NCBI GenBank assembly: GCA_030063045.1
Contig: JAQSEB010000014.1
Span: forward strand, 620,001-684,000
Reading direction: 5' to 3'
DNA: 64,000 nucleotides
Source of the DNA: Pratylenchus scribneri
Taxonomy: Eukaryota; Nematoda; Chromadorea; Rhabditida; Pratylenchidae
Part shown: positions 26,135 through 37,484 of the stretch, one piece after another
Layout: each line of letters starts with the position of its first letter
Numbering within the stretch: position 1 is the first letter of the stretch
Program-made: the position numbers and the translations under genes
The notes under the pieces: generated by a model
Told to the model about the DNA's origin: nothing
The model's input: the letters and a program-made list of their open reading frames with translations, nothing else
Databases searched by the model: none

Positions 26135-27906
26135 ATGGCTTCACCAAAAAGTCCACCGCCTCCATTGAACTGCAGCAATCATAGAAACGGCGAAATTCCA
26201 CAAAAATCAACGGCATTTTATGCAAACGGCATTTCCATTTTAAATGGCAAAAGCAAATTCACTTCAACAATAAATGAGGAAAGCCAAAAAAGTCAGATGA
26301 AAAAAGTGGACTCGGATAAAAAGCCAAAAGCAAATAAAAAGGAAGAGGATATTGAATCAGCTGAAAAGATCCCAAATGGACCCGCAACTCCAAAAATGGT
26401 CCAAAACAATCATCGGCATATTCTCCAGGAGAGAAGAAGGGACAGTGGTGGTCTCACAATTGTGCCATTGTTGATTCCCAATAATAATAATAATGGTGGC
26501 CAAGCCGATTGTTCTCCATCCCCTTCATCCATTCAACATTCTCCACTTTCCATTGACCCCTCCTCGCCAAACAGTGATCAAAGCAGCAGCCGAAAGGAAT
26601 CCTCTGTTGGAGGTCCTTCCAATTCTGGTGAACCAATCACCTCATCCACAGCTTGCCATGGCCGTATTCTTCCCCACCAAACTTCCCAAGGCCTCCTTTT
26701 TGTCCCAGAGCAGCGTCGAATTTCCACTGTTTCCGGCCATTCCGTTCATTCTTGTCCAAGTGAAATTTACAAAGAAGCAGCCGGTAACCGAGACAGCCAA
26801 GGAGGGTCGGGCGAAGGTTCCCCAGTTATTGGTCAAATCGACTGTGCGGAGGCGGATGAAGAGGTCGACGAATTCCAAGTGCTGATCCATTCCCCATCGA
26901 ATTCCACCGGGCCAAGTCGAAATGCATCACCGAGGGCGCAAGCAGCCTGTGAAGCATATTCCCGTGTCTATGGCAGCGGTGCCATGCTCTACGGCCAACA
27001 ACAATTCCTTCATAATGAACAAAGTGGCCATGGGCCCAGATTGAGTGTTGGGAATCGGCCAAGACCCGAGCGAAGTCCTCCGCATTCTGCAAATGGAACA
27101 GGTAAATTCCTGGAATTTTCCCATCATATTATTATAAATAAACGCCTCAGGCAATTCCCCGCCTGATTTGAGTCGACGTCGTTCCGTGCATACGGGTGCT
27201 CCGGCCATTGCCTTCCGATCCTCTTTGTGCTTTGCTGCCGCCGTTGCCGGTGTTCAAGCCGGAAAAATGTCGGCATTTCCAATGGTTCAGCCAACTCCTT
27301 CCGTCCGTTACCCAGCACCCCGTCATCGACCATTCCAACGACGTTCTTCGCAGCCAATTATCAATGTTGCCGCCGGGGTGGCCGTTCCCGGTGTGGCATT
27401 TTTGCATAATCGCCAAGGAGGAGGTCGCCAACTGCCAATGAACCATTTGACTGGGTTAAAGGCAAACAGTCAACATCGATTCAGTGTTGGCCAAGTGAAT
27501 GATGAAGGTGGAAATGGGAATGGTGGAAATGGAGGAGAACAAACGCCAGGCATTGCCACAGTGCCAACAATGAGCAAACGGGTCAGCTGGCTTTCGATGA
27601 AGAGCCTGCAGGATTGCGCCCATCATTTGCCGGGTGGAATTGATCCACAACAATCGGCAACAATATTCGGTGGAAACATTAATCGACCAAAGAAACGGGA
27701 CAGTGGCGTCCTAATTGAAACGGGTTCGGGGAAGGATTCGAAACTGTGCGAAACTCGCTCAAACAGTCAATTGGGCAGTTTACTTCAATTGAACAACAGC
27801 AGCACACTTTTTGGTGGATTAGATGAAATGACAGTTGGGGGAGGGTATGACCCATTGGAATGTCCGGATACACCGCCAATTGACACGATGAGTTGGAGCA
27901 ATATTG
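26135..27906 (+). CDS. SLC4 transporter gene: 5' module C (alternative N-terminus)
   Basis: Two exons, 26135-27101 and 27151-27906 (1723 nt, 574 residues). A TGA lies directly before the ATG in frame, in the same local context (TTGAATG) as module A. The product is disordered, Ser/Pro/Asn/Gly-rich, with basic Ser clusters (RRRSVH, KKRDSG) that look like phosphorylation sites, and ends in the acidic PDTPPIDTMSWSNI. The last exon ends in phase 1 with G, and the intron to 28069 is short (162 nt), so the join to the transporter core is secure. Module plus core is 4074 nt, 1357 residues, exactly in frame. Confidence 0.85.
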
Positions 27907-28068
27907 GTAGGAAAATGAAGGAAGGAATTGGCCCACGAATACATTCACAACATATTTTCATTCAATCATTTCATTATTCTCATTAATCGTTCTTCTCTAA
28001 AAATAAAATTCAAAAATATTTATAATATTAAAATAATTATTTATTTATTATTTATTTATTCATCGCAG

Positions 28069-31000
28069 ATGAGTTCGACAATGTGACGTTGATGTATTCG
28101 AAGCATGAGAAGATTCCGATGAAGGATTTTGGCTCGGAAATTCGTGCCACAATGGACATTGATCATTTGTTGAATAAAGCAGTTTTATTGCTTGATTTGC
28201 AGGAAACTTCGCTGGAGGAAATTTTTGCCAAGTAAAAATTTGGGAACTTTTAAGGCAAATAATCGAGAATTTAAAGAATTATCCACGAAATGGACATCCA
28301 AGAGCCGGAATTCACCAGTGAACAAGTCCGTTCCGTATTGTTCACGCAGGATGCGGGCAATCAATGTGGGCAGAATATTTTTGATAATTCCAAAAATAAT
28401 TTGAACAATTTTTGCAGTTCACATTTTGAGTCGAACTGTTCAAAGCATTTGCACAACTGGCACCGTTGGAGGCACATTCGACTATGATCAAACATGGATT
28501 TGCGCATTGTATGGAATTGAATTAGTTATATTACTTAAAAATATTGTTTGAAGATGCATGCTCAACACTGTACAGCATCGTCATGTTGCGATTGCGCGTC
28601 TTTCGCATCCAACAAATTTGGGTCGGACAATGCAGGATTTGCGATTCATCATCATCGTGATTGCCCCATCTAGAGCGGTGCAAAATTAATTTTATTTAAT
28701 TATTATTATTATTAATTATTTATATTCAGAAAGGAACAAAAACGGCATTGGAAACGACGCGAACATTCGCCACACTTTTTGCCGATATGGACATTCGGCA
28801 ACGGCTGGTGATGGCCAATTCAGTGGAATCATTCCGAGCAACATTGCTGGAGGCAGCAAAGGAATTGGCCATGGAACAATCGCAATGGCGTGAACGAAAG
28901 GCATCAATTCACTTGAGCCAAGCAAAAGAACAAGTGGTCAGTCTTTGGATGGACTTTTTATTTTTATTCTGCCGGAAGAAACTTTCATTCCGGAAAGAAT
29001 TTTGAAATTTTATATTTTAAAATTTTCAGTTTGGCCTTGGTAAATTCTTCCCATTCCGTGGCCTCTTTGAGGATTTCAAAAGGCGTAAGAAGCATTATGT
29101 GACGGATTATTTGGATGGTATTTGCGAGGGCAAATTAATTTTTAAAATAAACCATTTTCAAAATTAGGCCTTCGAGGACATCGGACAATCCAAAAAATGT
29201 TCTCCTCAATAATTTTCCTCTATTTTGCCTGTCTTCTCCCAGCCATTGCTTTCGGTGTGCTCAACGATGATAATACGGGCGGCGGCATAAATGTCCGCAA
29301 AGGAATTCTGGCTCAGGTGTCGAAAATATACACTTCAAAAGACCCATTATTTTGTAGGCAATTGGCGGCATTTTCTTTGCCGCATTCGGCGGTCAACCAA
29401 TGATAATTCTACTCACCACAGTGCCATTGGCAATTTACATCAAAGTGATCTATAGGATATCGGAATCGTTGGGCTATGATTTTTTCGCCATGTATGCCTG
29501 CGTTGGTCTATGGTGCCAATTCTTTTTGGTGGTCTATTCGGCCACTGAATTGTGCAGTTTAATGAAATTGGCGACAAGATCAGCGGAGGAAATGTTTTCA
29601 CTGTTCATTGCAATTGCCTTTGCCGTGGAAAGTGTCCGAGCCATTCATACAAGTATCAAAAAGATTTTTGAATGAATTAATCCGTATTTTGCCTCAGGTT
29701 TTGTCGGCAATTATCAAAGTTGCGCGGATCCAGAGACCCTTTCGGAAGCGATGGCAGCGGCGGCGGCAAGAAGGCAGCAACAAATGAATTTACAGCAGAA
29801 TATATCACTGATACAAAAGATTGTGAACCCAGAATTGCAGCATAACATCACACAGGTGAATCCATTTTCCCAATCAAATATATCTATTAATTCAATCAGA
29901 TTGAAAGTGACATTGGCTGCCATCGGGACACCTCAATCCTCTATCTTTTGCTCATGTTTGGCACACTTTGGCTCGCCCTATTCCTCTATAATTTTCGTAA
30001 AACTCCATATTTGACCCGTTCTCGACGGGAATGGCTCGCCGATTATGCACTGCCCGCATCCGTCCTTATCATGTCCTTTGTCGGTGCCTACACATTCAGC
30101 GAAATTGACAGTACGAAAATCATTTTTAAAATGAATATTTATTCATTTTATTACAGAGGACATGTTCAAAATGCGTCCCGAAATCCCCTTGTTTCGCATT
30201 CCCGAATTCTGGCGCCTTTCTTGGCAAGCAATTTTTGTTTGCTTTCTTCTCGGCTTCTTCCTCTCTTTTCTCTTCTATATGGACCAAAATATTTGTTCGG
30301 CCATTGTCAACAATAATCAGAATAAATTGAAGAAGGGAAGTGCCCAACATTTGGACCTATTTGTTGTGGCCGTCCTCAACACCGTTTGTGCCGAATAAAT
30401 AAATAAATAAATCATTAAATGGAATAAATATTTAGTTCCTTTCCATTGTTGGCCTCCCATGGATGCATGGAGCATTGCCACATTCCCCTTTGCATGTCAG
30501 GGCATTGGCCGATGTGGAAGAACGAGTCGCTCAAGGGCATGTCCATGAAGTGTAAGTCACCCAAAATGGAGTCATCTTTTATTAACCCTCTTTTTATAGA
30601 ATAATGAATGTGCGCGAAACACGGTTGGCCACATTGATTGCGCATATGCTGATTTTGGCCTCCACCTTCTTTTTGCTCCCATTTCCCCTTCAATGGATTC
30701 CCACTTCCGTTTTGCATGGCCTCTTCCTCTATATGGCATTCACTTCGTTGACCGGCAATGAAATGGTCGAACGGTTGTTGCTTTTGATTACGGAACAGGT
30801 GAGAGAGAATATTAATTCAAATTAAATTGAATAAAAATTTTACAGCAAGCCTATCCACCCACGCATTATATTCGTCGGGTGCCCCAACGCAAAGTCCACC
30901 TGTTCACCACATGCCAAATCATTCAATTGTTCATTCTTTGCTTCATCGGTTTCAGTCCCTATCCCTTCATCGAAATGGTCTTTCCCATTGTCTGCTTTTG

Positions 31001-31123
31001 TTTCTTGCCCATTCGGTTTGGCCAAATAAATAACAAATTCAATCTCAGCCAATTTTCAGACATGTCCTAATACCTCGGCTGATTGATTACAAATATTTGG
31101 ATGCGCTGGACGGAAAACATTAG
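28069..31123 (+). CDS. SLC4 anion/bicarbonate-borate type transporter, shared core (SLC4A11/ABTS-like)
   Basis: Exons 28069-28231, 28277-28365, 28418-28508, 28554-28677, 28730-28936, 29030-29117, 29168-29316, 29358-29652, 29698-29855, 29900-30110, 30157-30383, 30436-30551, 30600-30798, 30846-31015, 31060-31123. The first part is the SLC4 cytoplasmic domain ([19 protein letters not shown], then [14 protein letters not shown], then [18 protein letters not shown]), which most resembles SLC4A11. The membrane domain begins after [14 protein letters not shown]. Family landmarks seen: [11 protein letters not shown], the large extracellular loop (29698-29855, poly-Ala/Gln), [13 protein letters not shown] then [26 protein letters not shown], and [13 protein letters not shown] near the end. 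About 12-14 membrane segments. It moves bicarbonate, borate, ammonia/proton or similar ions across the plasma membrane; the ion cannot be read from sequence. 2351 nt, entered from any of three 5' modules. Confidence 0.93.
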
Positions 31124-31866
31124 CCCAAAATCGGAGGAAGCCGCCTCGAGAATTCAACAAACAATTCTTTCCAACAAAAAATATCATCCCAAAATCCCAT
31201 CCACTCCATTCATTTATAAATTCTAGTCTTTTATTTTTGTTATTTTCCCAGAAAAAGGAGCTTGCAAATATCTCAACCTTTTTTTTTGTACATTTTCCTT
31301 CTCTCATAAATTACGGACAATTTCCTCCCGAAAAAGAGAATTTATTGTCAATTTCATAAAATTTTTGAAATGATTACGCGTTTCTCATTATGAAACTTAT
31401 TTTATTTTCCCCACCTTTTCCGGTGTCAAATCAATTTTTTTTATTGAATTGCTCTATTTTTCAAATTTCTAGTCTCTTTTCCATTTTCAAACACATCTCA
31501 TTTTATAGAAAATTTTTGTTTTTCACAATTTTATTTTTATACATAGTAACAAACATTCATTTTAATTGAAATAAAAATTTTAAATATTAATTTTGAATAG
31601 ACGTGATTTTAAAAATTATTTTTTTTTGAAGAAAATTTATAAAAGTTATACTCCACTACAGGGAATCGAACTTTCAATCCTATTGCAAAAGTCAACGACT
31701 TTACCGCTTGAGCTATCCAGTCCTAGTGGATTTTCAGCAAAAATTAACATATTGTGAAAATAAAAATCTTCATTTATGCCAAACAAAAATGTGAATAAGA
31801 TAGCAAAGTGGTCTCCAAATTTTTTTAAATAAATTAAAGAGTCATCCATAAATATTGTCCTTTTCA
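31124..31866. other. Convergent intergenic region, SLC4 and CSN4 3' ends
   Basis: AT-rich spacer with the 3' ends of two convergent genes. The only structured item is the tRNA-like relic at 31651-31725. Confidence 0.6.
31651..31725 (-). ncRNA. tRNA-like relic (tRNA pseudogene or SINE head)
   Basis: The reverse complement carries a good pol III A box (TAGCTCAAGCGGTA) and B box (AGTTCGATTCC) at tRNA spacing. I cannot form a proper cloverleaf: D and T stems are mostly mispaired and the anticodon arm is poor. A second, similar sequence lies at 37411-37484 on the other strand. Best read as a decayed tRNA or a tRNA-derived SINE head, not a working tRNA. Confidence 0.45.
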
Positions 31867-34392
31867 TTATTTGTCCATTGCTGCAGCATTCAATGCTTTA
31901 TTGGTGCTATATTCCCTCACTCGTTGAGCATGCCATTCCGGGAATCGAGCGGCCAACCGTTCATTGATTGAATTTGTTAATTCACAAATTGATGCAATTT
32001 CCGCCTCCGTTCGATTTTGGGAATCAGGGACTGAAAAATAAAACAATTATTTTATTTTAATTAAAAATTATTCAAACCATCAAAATAAATAGTCTCATCC
32101 ATTTGGTTGATATGGCCGCCAACTTTGTCCTCCGAAATCATTTGCGACGCAATCTTTTCAGCCTAAATTTTTGGTGAATATTAAAATTAATTTAATTGAC
32201 TTGGAAACCTTATTTGTGGGAACACCGATGAGTTGGCCAAGTCGAGCGAAGGAAATGTTGGAAAAAAGTCGAGAGGCGGCCAAAATATTGTGCTCAAGGA
32301 TGGAACGTTGCAGAATGGAAGAGCCCTCGGCGTCCAGCAATTTTTGGTGTGGGCTAAGTGATGCCTCAAATTCGATCAACTAAAAAATAATAATTGAATT
32401 AATTAAATTTTTAAGGAATTTTTGATGCTTCCTTCTCCTTCGTCTATCGAACCTATTCAACTGGGCGGCGCCGTTTGTAGCTCATTAAGGACTAAACCGA
32501 TATAGATGATTTTGGTGTCTAATTAAAGAGCTCACTTCTGGCTATAGATTGATATTAAATTTATTCAGTTTGGTTCAGAATTGTATTTAAAAACCATTAA
32601 AATTGACTATTATTATAAATTTGCGAATTTTTGCATGGATTTTTGAACCGTGATTTCATCAAATCTTAACCAAAACAATTAAATCTTATATCTATGGATG
32701 GCCCGGAGTGAGCTCTTTAATTTGACACTAAAATCATCAATACCGGTTTCTTCCTTAAAGAACTAAAGGGACGGGCGCCCAGTTGTGACGCAACTGAGTT
32801 GCGTCCTATAGCAATTTCCATAAATCATTAAAAACCACAAACCTCGGACCCTTGGATCAGTCGTTCCAAATACATATTCTTCAGCAGTAAATAGCCAACC
32901 AATTGTTGGCATCGTTCATCCTTGAACAAAGTGTTCAGCAGTCGATTTCGATGAAGTCCTAAATTAATAATTGGGAAAATAAAAACAAAATCAAACCAGG
33001 CGGTGCCAACAAAGTGCAAGTCAAAGCATTTTGGAGGGCATGCATTCTTTCGGACTGCGGAAGGCCTTGTTTGATGGAAAGTTCATTGTAGCGTTGGGCG
33101 GCTTCAATGAATGCGCCTTGACGATCGAGCACACGAGCATAGAGGAACTTTTAAATTGAAATATGAAAAAAAAACAATGAATAAACCTTGTATTTCAGCA
33201 AAATTCCCAAATCATCTTTGACATCCTGCTGAAGAAGGGAAGCACGTTTCACATGGCGATCGGCCTCAACAATGTTGTCGGCGTCCAAAAATAATTCGGT
33301 GATGCGCAAATACAAATTCATTTTGAAATCTGCCCGATAGGTTCTAAAATGGTTTTTATGAGTTTTGTAAACATCTATGATGTCAAACCTTTGGCCAGTC
33401 TCGAGTGGAATGCCCATTAAAGTGCGTGCAGCTTGTGCCAATTGACCAGAACGTTCAAAAGCATCCGCCAAAATTGTTCGAATTTGTGTGATCTGCTCTT
33501 CGTATGCAATGGCACGCGCCTAAAAATTAGGGAAATTGCAGAGTTGTAAGAAAATTGTAATGTTGTAAATTGGTTTTGGAGGTACCCGGTTACCACAAAT
33601 GTTTCACCTAATCCAATCCACTATAACTAAACCAATGCTACCCAATCAGGTAGTGGCGGTTTCAGGGTGGCGCACCCCCCCCCCCCCCCCCTTTAGGAAA
33701 ATCCTGGAACCGCCACTGTTTTTTAAAATTCGTGAAAATTGATTTGACGATGGTTGGGTTCCTGTTCCTGCTGATCCAATCATGGAACTTATGCAGTTTA
33801 ATCTACAATTTGAAATGAAGGAGGAAACCTTAGCCACCTCTAAAATTATTTAGTCGTAATCTAAGTTTAAGCCATTTAAGTTTTAAGATAGGAGGTTGTA
33901 AAACTTCAGTCTTTCCTTGGTTCTTTTTTGCAAATTGTGGACTAATAATTTGATTCTTCATAAGTTCCCAAATTATTAGTTTTAATGTGAAAACCTGCAA
34001 CAAATTGAGGATGACTTCGCCAATTGTAATAACCAAATTTGCTGGAAAATCTTTGCTAATTCGTTCGGCAACGTCCATGAGGAATTGTCTAGACACAACC
34101 ATACTGGTGCTCTCATTGTTCACAACTTTGTGAAAATTTGGTTGAATTAATATAATTTAAGTTAAAAATGAAACCTGTTTCGACCAAATGTCGAATTGTT
34201 TCAATCAATTTTGTTGCATCTTGTGATTGAGGATAAGTGGAAAAGACATTTTCAAGAAGTTGACGAAGCCTGATTAATTAATTTAATTAACATTTTATTA
34301 ATGCCATTATTAAATACTCACTTTTCCGTTTGAACTTTATGATCAGCTTCTTTGCTGTAAATTGCTGCCACATCGGCACAAAGCTTATCCAT
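31867..34392 (-). CDS. csn-4: COP9 signalosome subunit 4 (CSN4, PCI domain)
   Basis: Ten exons on the minus strand, 5' to 3': 34392-34322, 34269-34175, 34125-33995, 33519-33389, 33343-33187, 33147-32997, 32958-32843, 32379-32209, 32162-32078, 32030-31867. Sum 1272 nt, 423 residues (about 406 in human). CSN4 landmarks: [64 protein letters not shown], then the PCI domain with [45 protein letters not shown] and [11 protein letters not shown]. Role: scaffold subunit of the COP9 complex, which removes NEDD8 from cullin ubiquitin ligases. Introns 3 (475 nt) and 7 (463 nt) are enlarged by inserted elements; the others are 39-56 nt. The gene is tail-to-tail with the SLC4 gene. Confidence 0.95.
32458..32785. 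mobile_element. MITE family 2 in CSN4 intron 7
   Basis: Long inverted ends. Left: CAACTGGGCGGCGCC, then CTCATTAAGGACTAAACCGA, GATGATTTTGGTGTC, AATTAAAGAGCTCAC. The right end gives, as reverse complement, CAACTGGGCGCCCGTCCC, then AAACCGGTATTGATGATTTT, AGTGTCAAATTAAAGAGCTC. The arms extend about 70 bp. AT-rich centre, no ORF. Copies also at 60492-60820 and 18605-18900. Confidence 0.75.
33652..33717. mobile_element. Mini inverted repeat with poly-C loop (hAT-like ends)
   Basis: AGTGGCGGTTTCAGG at the left and CCTGGAACCGCCACT at the right are inverted copies with one mismatch, enclosing a run of about 16 C. CAGTGGCGG-type ends are typical of hAT elements. Lies in CSN4 intron 3. Confidence 0.5.
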
Positions 34393-35316
34393 TTTTAATT
34401 TTAATTCGCGTTTTTAAGAATATAAAGAATCTTAAAAATTTTTATAAAATTTAGAGCTTTATTCTTGTTTCTTCAACGCGAACGGAATATAAAATTTATG
34501 TAATGATATGTGTTTTTTGACTTGAATTGTGAATGGGAAGGATGTGATTGTATTTGTATTGTTGGCCAAAATTCAAAGTATTAAACCGTTTAAACCCTAT
34601 TCTGGTTCTTGGTTTATAAATCTTTAGTATTGAACTAAACCCCGACAAATTATATATCAATCGGCGCGTCTCGATGAGCTCTATCGATTGAGTATAAGGT
34701 TTATAAGGCTAGGATCAACCACTGCCAAGTTATTACGTTATGGACAAAAGAATGCGATTTTATTATGGACAAAAAATGCGATTTTATGGACAAATGAATG
34801 CAATTTTATGGACAAAAAAATACTAACTTCTCACTCAATGTGAAAAGTGAAAATCAAAATCAATCGATAATCTTTGATCATTCGCTTTAATGAATTTTTA
34901 GGTACGGAGTACGGTATTAAAAATACCGTTTGTTTTGTAGACTACATATTTTTTCTTCCACTCTCTCACATCCATATCCATATGTATATGCACTGATCCC
35001 ACTTTTTTCAATCTTCTCCATAAAAATAAAAATGCTTTGACATTGTTTGTCATCATCATCATTTCATTTTTCATATTCGCTAATAAAAAACAATCGATAT
35101 TCGAAATTATTCTTTCATCATTCTTTTTTCCTTCATAATCATTAATCATAACATAATCATTAATCAATAAACTAAGTACATACATGTAAGAATTTATTCA
35201 CATTCACTTCACATGCCAAATGGCAAATGCCATTCATTTATTATATATCCTACATTTTTCAATTTTTTTAGATCAAAAGCCAAAGCTATTTCTTCAAAAA
35301 TATAATAAATAATTCA
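34393..35316. other. Spacer between CSN4 and the small membrane protein cluster
   Basis: Probably two divergent promoters. About 34590-34725 is related to one arm of the long inverted-repeat element at 40397-40800 (shared ATTATATATCA and TCTCGATGAG..TCTA..GGTATAAGGTTT-like order). A TATGGACAAA-type short repeat follows (34738-34820). No coding exon seen. Confidence 0.45.
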
Positions 35317-35672
35317 ATGAACATGGACAATCAACGCGGCACTGGATATCAACAAAGCGAAACTCATCATGTGACAATCAATGCGGAAATGCCACCTCCT
35401 GCCTATTGCGCTCATGCTGAAATCATGGTTCCAAATCCGCCGCCCAATCCTGCTGCTCCTATTGTCGTTGTCGAAAGTAGTCATGGTATAAATTATAAAT
35501 AATAATTGAATCCGTCTATTCTTTCATTTATTTTCCAGATCATTGTGGCAGCAGCGACGGCTTTGTTAGTGGATGTTGCGTTGGCATCACCTGTTGCATC
35601 TGCTGCATAATTGTTTTGCCCATTGTGATTGTCCTGGTGTTCTACCGCAACAACCGCGTCTACTTGGTTTGA
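35317..35672 (+). CDS. Small single-pass membrane protein, copy 1 of a tandem triplet
   Basis: Two exons, 35317-35485 and 35539-35672, 100 residues. The N-terminal half is Pro-rich and polar (MPPPAYCAHAEIMVPNPPPN). The second exon starts with a Cys-rich segment running into one hydrophobic helix (CCVGITCCICCIIVLPIVIV) with a short basic tail. No signal peptide, so probably a tail-anchored or type III protein with the Pro-rich part in the cytosol. I do not recognise a family; proline-rich Cys/TM microproteins of this kind occur in nematodes without assigned function. The start could be the second Met (35323). It shares intron position (phase 1), exon 1 sequence and 3' UTR blocks with the next gene. 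Confidence 0.75.
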
Positions 35673-36022
35673 TCTACCAAAACGAATGCAATACAGAAGA
35701 GAAGAAATAAAGATAATAATTGTTTTCCGATATTAAATAAGGCATAATTGTATTCCATGTCATCCGTAGTATTTCCTATTTCTTATGCACTACGATTTTG
35801 TGTAAATTATTCCATTTTCTCCCTATTATTCAATCTAATTATGTTTTTCCCAAATGAATACAAATAAATATCAATACCTTTGGCGTATTTAGTAATTTGT
35901 TCCATTATTGATTTTACAAATCAATTACCTAACTTATTCATTTTGATGTATTTTGTATAATTTTGTTCAGCATCCTCTGATTTTTAGAGCAAATTCCAAG
36001 TTATTTCCTCAAAAATTATTCA

Positions 36023-36336
36023 ATGGAAGATCAAGAACTCGGCATTGGATATCAACAAAGCGAAACTCATGTGACAATCAATTCGGAAATGCCACCGCCA
36101 GCATATTATGCTCAGACTGAAATCATGGTCCCAAATCCGCCGCCCAATCCTGCTCCTATTATGCATCAAAGTATAAATAATAATTAAATTCATCTATTCC
36201 ATTCATTTATTTTCCAGAACAGCGTAGCAACAATGGCAGCATTATATGCATTGGCATCACCTGTTTAGTTTGTTGCATAATTGTTTTTCCCGTCCTCTTC
36301 ACAATCTTCGGCTTCTATATGATGGCTAATGTGTAA
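36023..36336 (+). CDS. Small single-pass membrane protein, copy 2 of a tandem triplet
   Basis: Exons 36023-36170 and 36218-36336, 88 residues. Very close to copy 1 in exon 1 (GIGYQQSETHVTINSEMPPP and MVPNPPPNPAP are shared), with a single hydrophobic helix near residues 60-82 (CIGITCLVCCIIVFPVLFTI). Same phase-1 intron. The 3' UTRs of copies 1 and 2 share a block reading CATCCGTAGTATTTCC, showing that the duplicated unit included the 3' flank. Function unknown. Confidence 0.75.
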
Positions 36337-36662
36337 TGAATGCAGATTGCAGAATAGAAGATAAAGATAATTATTGTTTGTGATATAAATAATCAATAAT
36401 GCATAATTGTATTCCCTGTCATCCGTAGTATTTCCTATTCTTATGTACTACGTTTTTGTGTAAACTATTCCATGTTCTTCCATATTCTTTATTTTAATGT
36501 ACATTTTTGATATACCAAATGAATGTAAATAAATATTATTGTCGGCATATTTAATAATTTGATTGATTTATTGATTTTACGATAAGTATTTTTATGTATT
36601 TTGGACAATTTATTTTCCAATAGCCTTTTAGACAAAACTATAGCAAAAATATTGTAAATTCA

Positions 36663-36992
36663 ATGGACAATCAACGCTGGGCTGCATATCAAAGCGACTA
36701 TCCAACTCATCCGACAAACAATTCGGGATTGCCGCCTCATTATCCTGCCGAAGTTGTGGTCCCAAATTCCACTCAAGCACAAAGCTATCAAATCGAGAAT
36801 GGTAATGTATCTAATTCCATCCATTTTTATTAATTTTTCGATTTTCCAGAACCACGTTGGCGAACTTTACCACCTCAAAATGAAGGAAATCGCCGTCACC
36901 ATGGCAAATGGTTATTCTTTGCCATTTGTGTCTGTTCCTTCCTAACTGTGGGCTTCATCATCTTAATCGTCAGTTTGGTCATTGTAAAATGA
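36663..36992 (+). CDS. Small single-pass membrane protein, diverged copy 3 of the triplet
   Basis: Exons 36663-36801 and 36850-36992, 93 residues. Same architecture and intron phase as copies 1 and 2, and the same MDNQR start, but exon 2 has changed: the linker is basic (RRHHGKW) and the helix is FAICVCSFLTVGFIILIVSLVI, at the very C-terminus. Much less Cys-rich. Function unknown. It is the oldest-looking member of the cluster. Confidence 0.7.
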
Positions 36993-37410
36993 ATGATGCA
37001 AAATTATAAGAAAATATATGAATGGATTTTGACAATTCATTGATATTTGTTTGTATAATGTAAACAGCTTTTCCCTTTTTTTTGTTGTAATATAAATATT
37101 AAATACATAGAATAGATGTTAATTTTCATTTATCACTTCCTTTTTTGTTCAAAAAAATGGATCAATCAAAAATTGTCGAGACAATTTTAATTATAAACAA
37201 ATAGCAGTGAAATTTCCCCCAAATCCAATGTAACATGGATTGATTTTTAGCTCATTGCTCATTTTAAAGCCCTTTTTAAGAGGAATACAATGATGTATAA
37301 ATCATTGTTTTATGATAATTTGTTGACCAAATATGGCCATTTGAATATACTGGATTTCTGCTAGGAGTATGTAGTTATAGTGAGTTTTATTGGCTATGGC
37401 TACCAATATG

Positions 37411-37484
37411 AATTGGATAGCGCAGGTGGTTTACTGTTGGTTTTTGATACGGACTACGGCGGAGGTTCGATTCCCAGTCGCGAA
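37411..37484 (+). ncRNA. tRNA-like relic (tRNA pseudogene or SINE head)
   Basis: Has A box (TAGCGCAGGTGG) and B box (GGTTCGATTCC) at tRNA spacing. The T stem has only two pairs and the acceptor ends do not pair. It resembles the minus-strand sequence at 31651-31725 (shared TGGATAGC..CA, TTTTG, TTCGATTCCC). Either a decayed tRNA or the head of a tRNA-derived SINE. Confidence 0.45.
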
